A DNA stretch of 64,000 nt, taken from NCBI GenBank assembly GCA_030248295.1, contig JASANH010000812.1:310001-374000 (forward strand), in the 5' to 3' direction. Each line of letters begins with the position of its first letter. Position 1 is the stretch's first letter. The position numbers and the translations under genes are program-made. Shown here piece by piece: positions 42,455 through 54,600 of this stretch. Below the pieces are notes generated by a model. The model did not search any database, was not told the DNA's origin, and worked only from the letters and a program-made list of their open reading frames with translations. This DNA comes from Mesodorylaimus sp. YZB2_4. Lineage: Eukaryota > Nematoda > Enoplea > Dorylaimida > Dorylaimidae.

Positions 42455-42540
42455 TTTTACCCAGGCGGGAGTTGAAACCCCTGGTGAGTGTGAACTCAGC
42501 GCGAGGCAGACGCCTTAACCCGCCAGGCCACGACCCGCAT
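42455..42540 (-). repeat. tRNA-like SINE head (family A)
   Basis: On the minus strand it reads GGGTCGTGGCCTGGCGGGTT as an A-box and GTTTCAACTCCCGCC as a B-box. It is the best preserved tRNA-like head of the family, but it lacks a clean acceptor stem. Confidence 0.55.
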
Positions 42541-42559
42541 ATTTACTTCTTCCATTGCT

Positions 42560-44604
42560 TCTTGGCACGTCACCAAATGAAGCCAGAGCACAAACAAACG
42601 CGGGCAGGTGCTAACAGGTGGAGCAAGGCGACGTAAAATGATACTGACCTATTGAACACCTTTTATGGTGTCAGGCGCAAGCATGGATGTAATTTTATGA
42701 AAGGTGTAAACACTGCGGACAAATGGAAGGAAGTGTTGCATAAAAGTGGTGCGCAATGGCAAAGAATTTTGCAAAATTTGAAAAATTTGCCTGCTTTTGT
42801 GTTTGATATACTACTGTGGCAGAAACCTTACGATTAGGGGGGAGGGGCAATGCGCATTGTACAGCACATGAAACCCAGAGTAAAATATGAATGCTGTTGT
42901 GAGCAATGATGGAAAAATTAAAGTAATAATTGACTGGAAAATCGACTCCATCATTTCATGTTTTATGGCTCACTAATTTTCTGATGCCATTTTCTCTTTT
43001 CCACTCTGGTTTGTGCTCAGATGCCAATAATTCAACTACGTTAGCTAAATTTACTAAAAAAGACCCGTACCTAAATAAAGGAGCTCGTCGAATATGTCTA
43101 AACATTTCTACAATAACTCTTACCTGGATCGCTGCTAGATTCTCCTGCAAATATCGCAAAAATGATGATATAATGAGTAAAACTAGAATATTTTCCAAGG
43201 AAAACAGCCATATCGACGAATTATCAATAATATTTTATAAAATTTTTATCACAGAAAAGTGAGCTTCACTGAAATCATAAATTGGATCGTAAATGGAATA
43301 TAAAATTATTGTCCGACTCCTACTGATGACTGATTAGAAAGAAGTAATGCAGGTAGGTAGCTGTTACTGGGTATTTACGCTCTGGAAAATGTGACCAAAA
43401 CAGCTGCATTCCGTATCATTCCGAATACTCATACTAACCGCTGTTCATGGTGGCCATTGGATGCACTGGGCGTGATGTGGTCACTGAGACAGCTTCCTCA
43501 ATCAATAGGCGATAGGTCATCGGCTCACGGCTAGGTTTCTTTTTGAGCAGGCCGCGCATGGCACAAGACACAGGCAAGCACGAATAATGTTTGCATGGGG
43601 TAATGATTATTGCGGAGGCAAATAATGTGACGCCAAACAGGGCTCTGCGACTAATTGCAAGGCGAATGATAGCGAGGGCCTGCTTACCGATCAGTATGCA
43701 CAAAATATAGCTAGCATCAATTGCTGCTTTGGGTGGTTTTATGCAGCGATAGGTCAGAATTTTTTGAGTTTTCTTTTTTCCTTCGCACATGACCTTTTTC
43801 TCCTCAATAAAGCACAGTGCTCAGTCATACAGCAGTGAAGTGGACCCTGGAAAATGTGGTGCTGCACGCAAGTAACAATGGGTCCGCGGCCGGTCACACG
43901 CTTTCGTTGCGGTCGCAAATACCAGTCCCGCGCCCGTATACCGGGCGCGCGCCAGGAAGACTTCAGAGAAATACGCAGTTCTTTGGACATCTGAACTACA
44001 GGTTTAATAACTTGTTTTTCAAGATTTTCTGAACAAATTTTTCTAAAACCGCTTTAAGTTGGCTGCAGTTTTTCGCAAATTTAGATATAAAATGTGAATC
44101 AACATGTACAGACGAAGGGTGCGGGTGTTGAAAGCTGGATTGTTTGGTCATATTTAACGCTGCGCAAATCCCGTGCGCAAACCATGAAGAAAGAGGAGGC
44201 CTGAAAGTCGCCAACTTGGAGCGCATCTTTAACTTCAGCGCTTAATATCTCAATATGGGTAAGAGATAGAAACTTTTCGCGACTACCGTTCGACTCGCCA
44301 TTCGTTTTCGAAGACGCTTATTTGGCGCTGATCGACTAAGGGCGCGACTAAGACCAAAAAATCAGTGATTTATTTTCGATATCGCCTAATCGATTTCGAA
44401 AAATGTTTTTGCAATGATTTCGCAATAAAAAACACTGTTTGCGTCACTATCACCACTCACATAAAAAAGCAGGATCAAAAATTGAAGCTTGGTCGTCCAT
44501 GTTTTACAGAAAGCCTGTCCTAATATCTACTGACAGCCAGCAGAGCACACACCTTCGTGCATAAAGTATCAATGGAGCCACGGCAAATACAAAGCACAAA
44601 AAAA
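42560..44604. other. no confidently recognised gene
   Basis: Minus-strand frames at 43790-43434 and 43198-42956 are open, contain hydrophobic segments and a few splice-like signals (GTAAGCAGG and GTAAGAG), but no known domain. Any intron between them would have to be under 40 bp in places. I could not assemble a gene. Confidence 0.3.
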
Positions 44605-45603
44605 TTATAGCTTGGCCTGATCACTCGTGAATCCCACAGCCGAACATGGGCCCGACTGTTTGTGCATTTCAATATTTCTATCCATTTCGTAGCGCGCTTG
44701 ACTCATTGTTTTCCAATTAAGATACCAGAAAATTCCAATAACAATTGCAATGACACCAATGATGGACACTACGATCACTGCGACTTTCCACACTTCGAAA
44801 CCATGTGTGCCGGACTTGACTGTAGAAGTTTGTGTACTATTGGACCAGGGTGTTGCAGTGTTTGAAAACGGGTCAGTAACATTTTGTGCATGATCTGTTG
44901 CATTACCAGGGGAAAATGTGCTGTTGTCAAAATCAACCGTAGTATCGTTGGGAAACTGGTCAGTCGATGTGATAACAGCTGGTGTAGTCAAGTTGAATGG
45001 AGCATCGGGTTCTGTCGTATTGATCGTGGTAATATTGCTGCTTGTGGTGGTCTCATTTGGCTCAATGCCAGTTGTGGTGTCAAGGATGGAGTAGTTGGTG
45101 GTATCTGTCACTGAAGTGACAGAAGTAGTGCCGTTGTAGTCACTAGTCGACCCTTCAGGAGTGACCGTCTTATTCGAACTCATACCTGTCGTGTGATCAG
45201 CCAGGGACGAGTTATAGACATCTGTCGCTAAGGGCGTATCGGTAGAAGTTGCAATTCCATCGTTACTAGTCAACTCACCAGGAGTGGTCGTCCCATTCGA
45301 ATCCATACCTGTTGTGTGACCAGCCATGGACGAGTTGTAGATATCTGTCACTGAGGGACTTCCACTGTCACTAGTCGACCCATAGGGAGTTGGCATGGTG
45401 ATCGTCTCATTCGATTCCATACCCGTCGTGTGATCAGTGATAGGCAAGGTGCTGATGTCAGCAGTACTATTTAGTACATCATTCGACTCAGTGCTGCTGT
45501 TTGGTCGAGTGACAGGCGCAGTTTCAGTGGCTATCTGACCATTTGCAATGGAGGTTAAGAGAAATATGCAGACCACCAAAAATGACAGTACCAAAGCTTT
45601 CAT
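44605..45603 (-). CDS. mucin-like single-pass type I membrane glycoprotein
   Basis: The start is set at the ATG at 45603, because MKALVLSFLVVCIFLLTS is a clear signal peptide there. The frame is open further upstream but lacks such a signal. The 332 aa product has a Thr/Ser/Asn-rich ectodomain (about residues 22-270). It holds four or five copies of a D-H-T-T-G-M-x-S-N-x-T type repeat and many N-x-S/T sequons. One transmembrane helix (about 273-297) ends in tryptophan and is followed by a short cytosolic tail of about 35 residues. There are no introns. It is probably a heavily glycosylated surface protein. No family domain is visible, and its role is unknown. Confidence 0.75.
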   Translation of the reverse strand: MKALVLSFLVVCIFLLTSIANGQIATETAPVTRPNSSTESNDVLNSTADISTLPITDHTTGMESNETITMPTPYGSTSDSGSPSVTDIYNSSMAGHTTGMDSNGTTTPGELTSNDGIATSTDTPLATDVYNSSLADHTTGMSSNKTVTPEGSTSDYNGTTSVTSVTDTTNYSILDTTTGIEPNETTTSSNITTINTTEPDAPFNLTTPAVITSTDQFPNDTTVDFDNSTFSPGNATDHAQNVTDPFSNTATPWSNSTQTSTVKSGTHGFEVWKVAVIVVSIIGVIAIVIGIFWYLNWKTMSQARYEMDRNIEMHKQSGPCSAVGFTSDQAKL

Positions 45604-46439
45604 TTTTTTCTGTCTTCCCAAATGATTTTTGACAAAGTTCGCTAGCGGATGGTTATCACGCAGAAATAACATTTTATGCTGATGGTAGCGGGTACCTGCT
45701 GCCACTAACACGCGACCAATGATTTCTGAATCATCCGCTTGATCATCATAATTTCAGTGCCATATCTCCTGTCACATAGCTCACACAGGCTGCTATTAAC
45801 AAGACAGCATGTGTTATCTCAAGCGATAACATCCCTGTGAATCATTCCTTTTCATCAGAACAATTTTCTTGGACTTCGATGACAGAAAACTGATAAGAAC
45901 CAATTTCATATTCCCCAGTGTCCTTTTTTGTCAAAGTGGACAAAGTCAGAGTATGCATTTACGATTAGACTATCAAGATTCCTGAAATTGTGCAGCATGT
46001 GGTCCTTCGTATGACAAACTAGGCCGTGAGAAGGCAGCATCGCGCGTGATTCTGCCGGCTGACGAAAGCGCTGAAAGTCGGCTGCTAATAGTTCTTACGC
46101 TCAAACTTCATATTCGCGATGAATTTTTTCAATTTGTGAAAACTGGGATACTTTTGGCGCCAATTTTTTCAAACAGTGTCAAATGATTGGCTGTACTGAT
46201 TGGCGAGCAAAATGCTCGATATTCTTAGCTTATCCTGGTGTGGGTTATTCACAGCACAGTGGAAAATCGTTAGATTTATGAATAGATTTTTTAAAATCTA
46301 ATTTTTTCATTTCCAAATGATCTACGCAAGATATATTTTAAACTTCAGAACTATCGCAGTGCAAGGTGACTTTCCGCAATGGTATCCAAACACTCTACCG
46401 ATCGTGAGCTGGCGGAGAGAAGGTGCATTCATGGCAGAC

Positions 46440-47570
46440 CATGAAAAAATGAGCCCCAAGCGGGAATCGAACCCGTCTCACTGAGATTTTTGGTCCAGCA
46501 CAGCACACTAGGTAACACAGGGGCGATTGCAAGGGGGCAGCTTGTTTTGATTTCACAGCTTATTTTAATCTTTACAAGTGAAGACGAAACCTCGAAATTA
46601 TATAAGCTTGATCTTGATTGAGCACATTTTTCTCCACAAAGTTGTCGCTGACATTCATTTAGGTTATCGCTAAAAATTTCGAGAAGAATTGGCCGAAGCG
46701 GTAACTCGGCGAATTTGGCGCACACGCGCCTGTCGTATGACAGAGGAAGCGACCGACTATAAATGATTTGGCCCGACTATCATATATCGCACTTCGAAGA
46801 CTCTTTTTACTGAAACTGTTTATTATTATTATTATATTTACCACCTTCACCCCATGTCACCCCATGTCACCTTTACCATAAACCCATAAAAGAGTAGAGT
46901 CTTGCTATGGCCACAACCTGCGTAAAATTTGGAAATCATTCCTCGCCCAGCGTGTTTCTTACAAACTGGAAATTGAACAACAGTAGAACCAGGCAAGGGT
47001 CAACTGTAGATACAATAATAAGTCTCCTGTAGAACTACGTCAAAATACTGTAGGCGGCGTATAGGTTTGACTAGCGATGAGCATTCTTGCAACCATGCTT
47101 CACAGGGGGAGGCGTGCATGTCGGTGGGCCAGAAACTCCTGCTGGAGCAGGCAAGGGCCTACTTATAATCAGTCGGTTTCCTGCTCGCACGACAGGCGCG
47201 TTTGCACCAAATTCCCAAAGTTGCCGCTTTAGGGCAACTTTGCTCGAAATTTTTAACGATAAGCTAAGTTGATGTCAGCGACAATTTTGCGGAGAAAAAT
47301 TCGCTCTATCAAGCAAATATAATTTCGAGGCTTGAGTTTTCGTTTTTTTCTTTTAACCAAGGTTTTTAATAAATTTTTCCGATTTCAACTGAAAAAATTG
47401 TTTCAAATTTTATGGAAGCAGTAAAAGCAAAACAAAGACAACCAGTCAATGGGGCATATTTTTCTTCACAATTTTGTCGCTGATATGAACCCTCGTTATA
47501 GGTACAGATTTCAAGAAAAATTGACCAAAAGCTGCGAAGGCGCAAAAACGCATTTCGACAGGTGTGTGTG
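46440..47570. repeat. inverted and repeated non-coding family, with a tRNA-like piece
   Basis: The block at about 46560-46770 is inverted at about 47155-47345 (shared ACGACAGGCGCGT, CGAAATTTTTA.CGATAA and GTCAGCGACAA words). A third partial copy lies at 47440-47570 in the first orientation. At 46450-46545, minus strand, GGGTTCGATTCCCGCTTGGG forms a tRNA-like B-box region. Confidence 0.55.
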
Positions 47571-47760
47571 CACCCGACTACAATTAAACCCAAGGCTTTC
47601 GACTGTACCTGCGGCTGAAACATCAACCCGAGGGGTTGACGTCTCTCTGCCAGGAAAGATCTATAATTCTCTCCCTCCTGACATGGCCCGCCAGTCACTG
47701 AGGTTGCACTCTGGAAGCATCACCTGTCTGGATAATGTTTCAGCCATGGAGTAGGTCAGA
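47570..47760 (+). repeat. SINE family B, core
   Basis: TGAAACATCAACCCGAGGGG followed by TTGACGTC and TTCTCTCCCTCCTGACATGG match the copies at 34.0 and 59.7 kb. Confidence 0.6.
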
Positions 47761-48627
47761 AGACTCAATTCTGGCTGCCCTGGTTGTACAACTTCACAGG
47801 TCCCTCCAGTCCTACGAGCCCGGGTATCACAACGGATATTTACTGTAGTTCAGAAAAAAGAAGTCCACTGCGCGTGCCCCACCCTAGCATGCTGAAGTCA
47901 TCACCAGAACCACATTGGACAATCTATATTTTATGTAAAATTGAAGAATTCATCAAGTCACAAGATTATGAACCCCTTTAGATAAGCACTATTCACATAG
48001 CCACTTACTCAAAATACGCGACATCCCATCTAAAATAAACTGAAATAAAAAATACCAGCAAAAACTAATCAAAAATTTAACTGAAACTCGCAAGCCCCCG
48101 ACATAAAAACTGCAGGTCTCCAAAAAATATACACATTTCTAAAAAGCTAAATAAAAAGAAATGAAAAAGTGCCAATAAAAAATAATGTAGCTGAAGAGAG
48201 ACTTACTGGGCACTTGCTCATAATAAAACCCACGCAACCTAAGGCGCCGTATTTTAGAAAAAGATGATTTCAATCGCCAATCATACAAAAAAAGGGCGGC
48301 CATTCAATTTTTCAAGGCCTTGCTCAAAACAGTTTCAAAATTGCCCACCTCAGATATGTCTAGTTTTCTTTTTATATTATTCAATTTTTTAAAACAAAAA
48401 TACTTTTAAAAAATTATAGCAGCACTATTTACAATGCAATCATACCCTTTGACCCAGAAAAAAAATCGCAGTTGTAAGCAATGCTCAGAAAAAAAGCAGC
48501 CTAAAATCATGAAAAACAATTAGTGTAAAAAAGACGAGTCACAACACTGCAAAAGTCTCGGATATTTCGATTTTTTTCGTCTTTAAACTGGTCTAATTAT
48601 CGAAAAATCAGCCAAATATTTGTCTTA

Positions 48628-51600
48628 TTATAAACGATCCGGGCTAGGAACCCAAACCAAAGGCGCCGACTGTTCCCTGATTACGTCTTTCACTTTACTG
48701 TACACTTCCTCCGGAGTGTTGCCTTGAACGATTGCTGAAAAGGAAAAAGGGTCATAAAATGGTCACAACACAAAACTGACCACTGGTCATTATTCACAAT
48801 CTTACAATATCAGTTTTTGCTAAAGCACAGATAAAACAAAGAGTGCGCGGCAAAGCAGTTTCAAATTTAAATTCTCGCGCTTTGCTGTGAGAAAAAAATC
48901 AATTACCCACGCATAAAACTGCATAAACCTTGAAACTTGCACAGTTTACGAAAACGAAAAGCATTCATAAATCTTTTAAATTTATGAAATTTTGTTTTCA
49001 GGGTTCAGCACTGCCTGATTTTTAAAAGGTTTTCAGGAGATTCACAGGATTTTTTGCTTCTCCAAAAATGCTGATTTTTACAAAAATTTTTACCAGTGAA
49101 AAATTCTGCGAAATCTTGTTCAATTTGCAAGGCTCGCTGATATTGTCGCTCGGCCTCCTCGTCGGTCAATCGCCTGTTCCATTCACTAAAAATAGATAAA
49201 AAATTCTAAAAAAAATCAAGAAAAATTAGCAACAAGAACTTACAAGAGTTGTCCACCATTGTAAGGTTTTATAAATATGGCAATGGGATATAAGCCGGCC
49301 GCTTGAAGACGTTTGATTGCATTGCCGCTAACATCCAAGACGCAGTGTCTTCCCTAAATTTTTAAAAGGAGGGTTCGAATCCCGCTTAGGGTAATATTTT
49401 TGGTTCCACTAGGCGCCAACTTTGTTCATACAAAGTAGTGAGAGTCATATTAGGCCGGCATGCTTAATTTGGGTATTCTTCCACTCCACTAAGGCTAGGC
49501 CCTGGCACCGACTCCGACTCACCTGATCGGCCACACTTTGCACGGAAGCAATACTCGTGCCGTACAAATTTTGATTATATTGACCAGCTTCGATGAACAA
49601 ATGATTCGAAATATCGCGTTCCATTTGCTCGCGACTGACAAAATAATAATCGCGTCCATCCACCTCGTGATCGCGGCGGGGTCGACTCGTGTGCGGTACA
49701 CAACTGCCATATCGATCGGGAAATTCCGAAATTAGATCATCATTAATTCGATCCTTCAACGGACCCAAAATCACAACTGGCCGGGCGTAGTTCACTGAAA
49801 AAATCAATATAATCCTTCAATTCACACCAAAACCCTCAAAAAAGGCACGACTTACAATGACGTTGCTCCACAGCTTCGTAAGATAAAATGATTTCTTCTG
49901 GCCCTGAAACAAAAACTACGTGAGTACTTTTCAATAAAAAATATATTTTTCTGCACACTTTTCATTCCACAATAAGCTTCCTCATTTTTCTCTACGCTAA
50001 AACGGCCGATGGCTCAAAAAAGGGATTAGTAGAGGCAAATGAAACAGTTATAGCACACCCAGCACAGATAACACGCGACTTACAATCGCTGTCACTAGTA
50101 TAGGATGTGTAGGTGGCACCTGCGATCAAGGAGAAAGAAGTGAAAAAGTGCTTGTGCTTAATTAAAGAAGCACATATGGGTGGTATCACTAATATATTCC
50201 ATACCAGCAGTTACGCGTTATCGCTGGCACAGTTGCTTGTTATCAGTGATTACCAACAAAGCCTGTGGACAACCTGACCAGTTGTCACGGATAATCTGAA
50301 TGCTCTCAGACACTGATAATCTGCGTTCGATCAGTGTCTGCCATTGATATCACACTATGACAACTGTTGTCACTGATAACTTGCATGCTATCAGTGTCTA
50401 CCTGTAATAACACAGTATGCTAACTGTTGTTACTGATAAAATGCGTCCTATCAGCAACTGATGCCGCTGCATTTCACTGATAATCTTTGTTCGAGAAGTG
50501 TCCACCAGTGATACTACTGTATGCTAGATGACTGCGTTATCATTGGTAACTATCACCTAATCACAGATGCTGCACCAATGACTGATCGCTTGAAACCTGC
50601 AAGTTACCAAAGAAGTGCATCACTGGTAATTAGGATGCTACCACCCATGGCACATTAGTGAAGATAGCTATCACTGATAACCTGCATGTTATCGATTGAG
50701 TGCATCACTGAGAATCTGCCTTCGATCAGTGTCTACCAGTGATAACACAGTAAACTATCACAAGTGACTGTCACCTTATCACAGATGCTGTTCCTATGAC
50801 TGATCGCTTGAAATCTGCAAGTTATCGAAGGAGTGCATCACTGGTAATTAGGACGCTACCACCCATGGCACATTAGTGAAGATAGCTATTACTGATAACC
50901 TGCATGTTATCAATTGAGTGCATCACTGAGAATCTGCCTTCGATCAGTAGTGTCTACCAGTGATAACACAATGAACTATCACAAGTGACTGTCACCTTAT
51001 CACTAATACTGCATCTACAGTGTGACTGACAACTTATCTACATGCTATCAATTGTGTGCATCACTGGTAATTAGGATGCTACAACCCATGGCACATTAGT
51101 GAACATAGCAATCACTGATAACCTGCATGTCATCAATAAATAAGTTGTGAAATCAGTCCTCATCATGATCAAAAGATCTAAAAAATAGTCGAATCGTGGG
51201 TTTCTCAGCAACTTGTCAAACTTTTGGATTTCAGAAAGCACCCAAAAGAATGGATATTTCAAATCACATTCCTCGTCACCAACTACTTCCAATTCAAACA
51301 ATCATTTGCCAATACTTACGTTCCGCATCGCTCTCTTCATTCACACGTTCCTTGCTCTTCATGAAAGGGAATTTACGGCTTAGCGACAACGATTTTTTAG
51401 ATCCAGAATGCTGAAAAATACACACTGTAAGTTGACAAAAAAGTAAAAAGAATCAGTTTCCGCCCTTGGTTGCCTGTCTATCTAGTCTGACTACACTGAT
51501 CCGCAATGACTGACATCAAGTTAACCAGCGCTTTCAAGGGTTTTCTATATGTGACTGCATCTTTCCGAGCCGCCTTGGCCATGACTCTTCTACTGTAGAA

Positions 51601-54600
51601 AAGCAGATTTCATGGTCTTCAGGGTTAACTAACATCCCCACCCATACTCGGGTCGTGGCCTCGCGGATAATAGCGCCTTCAAGGGGATGGTTCGACGCCC
51701 GCCTGTGTGAAAATTGATTGTCAAATATGTGTACCTTTGCTCTCGGGTGCGCTGTATGGTGCTTGGTCATGGGTAGAGCATGACAGGACATGGCATGACA
51801 GACCCCTTGACCTTAGGTTCCCACCAGTATTTACCAATTCCCTCTCCTAGAGCCTCTCCTAGTATGTATGCACACTGACTGTACCCACACCCCACCTACT
51901 TTTTCAGAAAGGCTAGGCTGACGGCTGCCTCCAAAATTCACTTGCTTGCGTCGAGCACGCTCCTTTTTTTCCACTCTGAAAATGAACCATCCAAAAATCA
52001 TGCCAATCAAGACAGCAGACCATTGACCCACCTCCTTTTACTGGGAATAATGCCATAACCTTCCTCGCTGCCATCCAGCAACACTTTCTTGGCTTGCCAC
52101 CATTCGTCATCGGAAGCGTTGGTCACGTGCAAGACATCGCCATAATTGAAGGCCAGACCACGACTGGGCAGTCCACTGTCCTTGGTTGGATCGTAGTCAA
52201 ATAAGGCCCTAAAAACCTCTACTGTTAAAAATAGTTATCTTAAGCCACTGGGATAATTCTTCAGGAATATTTCCGATTTATTATGCTTTTGGACCAAAAA
52301 TCATTTTTTCTGGAAGTAATAAGTTCAAAGAGAGAATTGAAAATTTGGGTTCTAATTTATCACCTGAATTTTCTAGGTCGTCTACTGTAGATATTACCTG
52401 GTGCAAAAATTTTTCTACACTTCTACCCAGATATTACAACATTCGCAAGACCATCCATGCACTGTTTGATCCTGGCCTGCACGCCATTGCTCGTGAGGTG
52501 AATAAAGATGCAAGCTTCTATCACAGTGTACCCATGCGAGGCTCCTGGCTACTCCACAGCTCCACATATTTATCACCAACCCATCTCACAGACGCTAAAA
52601 CCACATTCTACCATCTTTCCTTGCCTCTCCTCTACCTTGCCATCTTTATCAAGTTACATATACAAAAACATAAACCCTGAGTTGGGTTCGAGCCTGCTCA
52701 CATGAGTCCTAAAATTGTCAGAGTGGCAATCGCAGGAAGGCACACCACCTAGTCAGTGACCCAGTATACTCAGTTTCATGACTTAGTCGCTGCTTTCGCA
52801 AACCTGCGATATTCGAGAATCGGTAAAGTATAGTCACAAAGAGTCTCAAAAACTCGAGCCCGTTCTTCAGTTTACTGACCCAAACTAATGTTCTGTAGTG
52901 CAGTAATGATTGGCACCATACCTGACATATAACTCCCGCCGCGGCGCCGGTTGATGAGGCAGATGCTGTTGGCCTTGATTGATCAGTTCGTCGCGCAACT
53001 CCGATATTTTAGCTTCGAATCGTGAATAGGCCTCGGGACGATACTGGGCCAAAATATTCACGCGTTGTCCACTGTTCTTCAACGCCGATGCGGCCTCTTC
53101 GTGAGTGGCATGACGTAAGTCAACGCCGTTCACCTATGAACCAGCAGGAAAATAGAAGGCCCTTCCAAACCAATCACTGTCCACAGTACTCACCTCCAAA
53201 AGCTGATCTCCCTTATGTAGGTCACCGCTCAAGTCGGCCACGCCACCAGATAGGATATAGGATATGTAGATGCCTTCCCCATCCTCGCCACCAACAATAT
53301 TAAATCCCAGGCCCGTCGGACCTTTCGTCAAAACCACATTTCTGGGACCCCTGAAAAGGAATGTCAGTTGGTGTAGACGAGATAGTTGACCCAAAGCCAG
53401 CGTGCTGACCCCAGGCGCTGCTCAAAACTGTATATCAATGAATACAGTAGTTATTGTGTGGGGTCGTTGTTTTTCTGTTAGCCGCGTGCCAGAAAGCAGC
53501 GATATTACAGCTCATGGCTCAGGAATAAGGCATCACACCACAGTGCCTTCCTAAATTATTACCCTATCAAATATCCTAACAGAGAAAACAGAATATATGA
53601 CACCGGCACCCGCACGGCTAACAGGAAAACAACCAACTGAATCCTCTGGGAAAAAGCCAACTTTGGCCCATCGAGCACTGCATATTATCTAACCTTACCT
53701 GGGTATTTCGCTTGGTCCCCTGGCCGCAGGTGGACCGTACGAAGTTGGCGAAGTGTCTTCGTAAGCTAGGGGCCTGGTGATAGGGGCACCCAAAACGGGA
53801 GCACCATAAGTGCCGCCCCGTGGTCTAGTCGGACTCTGATTCAAGACATGATAGGGCCGGCCATCGACGGCCTGGTGTCCCCCACCGCTCGTATCGTTGG
53901 CCCCGAATGAATCATTGAACGATCTAGCCCCGAGGCCACCGATGCTGCCACCGCCATGCACTGGCTCAGCGTGCGGCACCGAATGAGGCGTCTTGGCCAC
54001 CAGCAAGACCACACGATCCGACGTGGCCTTCAAGGCAGCCACAGCCGTTTCGTGAGTGACATTCTCCAACGACTGATTGCCCACAGCCAACAGTTTGTCG
54101 CCCACTTGCATCCGGCCATCCATTTGAGCAGCCCCGCCATCGATGATCTTGGTCACATAGATGGCCGTATCGCCGGGGATATGCTCGTTGCCCACACCGC
54201 CAGCGATACTGAATCCCAGTCCCTTATTTCCTTTGCTCAACTCGATTCGATCCACGCCACGATGCAAACTGCCAGCACCGACGCCAGGGGCCGCACGCTC
54301 CGGCGATATGCTGCGATCACGAGGACGTTTCACATACTAAAACAAAATACAGGGCACTACAGTAGAGCTGCTGTCTTGCCAACGTTTCCAGAACATCTCG
54401 CAGTCTTGCACAGCTCACGCGCTCACGTGACATGAATTCAAACTGCGCGACGACAGCACCACCAAGCGGCGATCATTGCAGCGCGATCACAGCGCCATCT
54501 TCAGGCGAACTCGAAGACAGCGCTTAATTTCTAAAATTCCCGCCGATTCTGGTAAAATTTTGAGGGGCAAAACGATGCGGTGTCCTGTGACGCAGTGTGC

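Noticed and set aside
42956..43790. Multi-exon membrane protein gene on the minus strand
   Set aside because: Hydrophobic open stretches and GTAAG words occur, but the implied introns are too short or break the phase, and no family is recognised.
46450..46545. Minus-strand tRNA gene
   Set aside because: A B-box and a CCA-containing anticodon-like loop are present, but the acceptor stem does not pair, so I treat it as a SINE or pseudo-tRNA.
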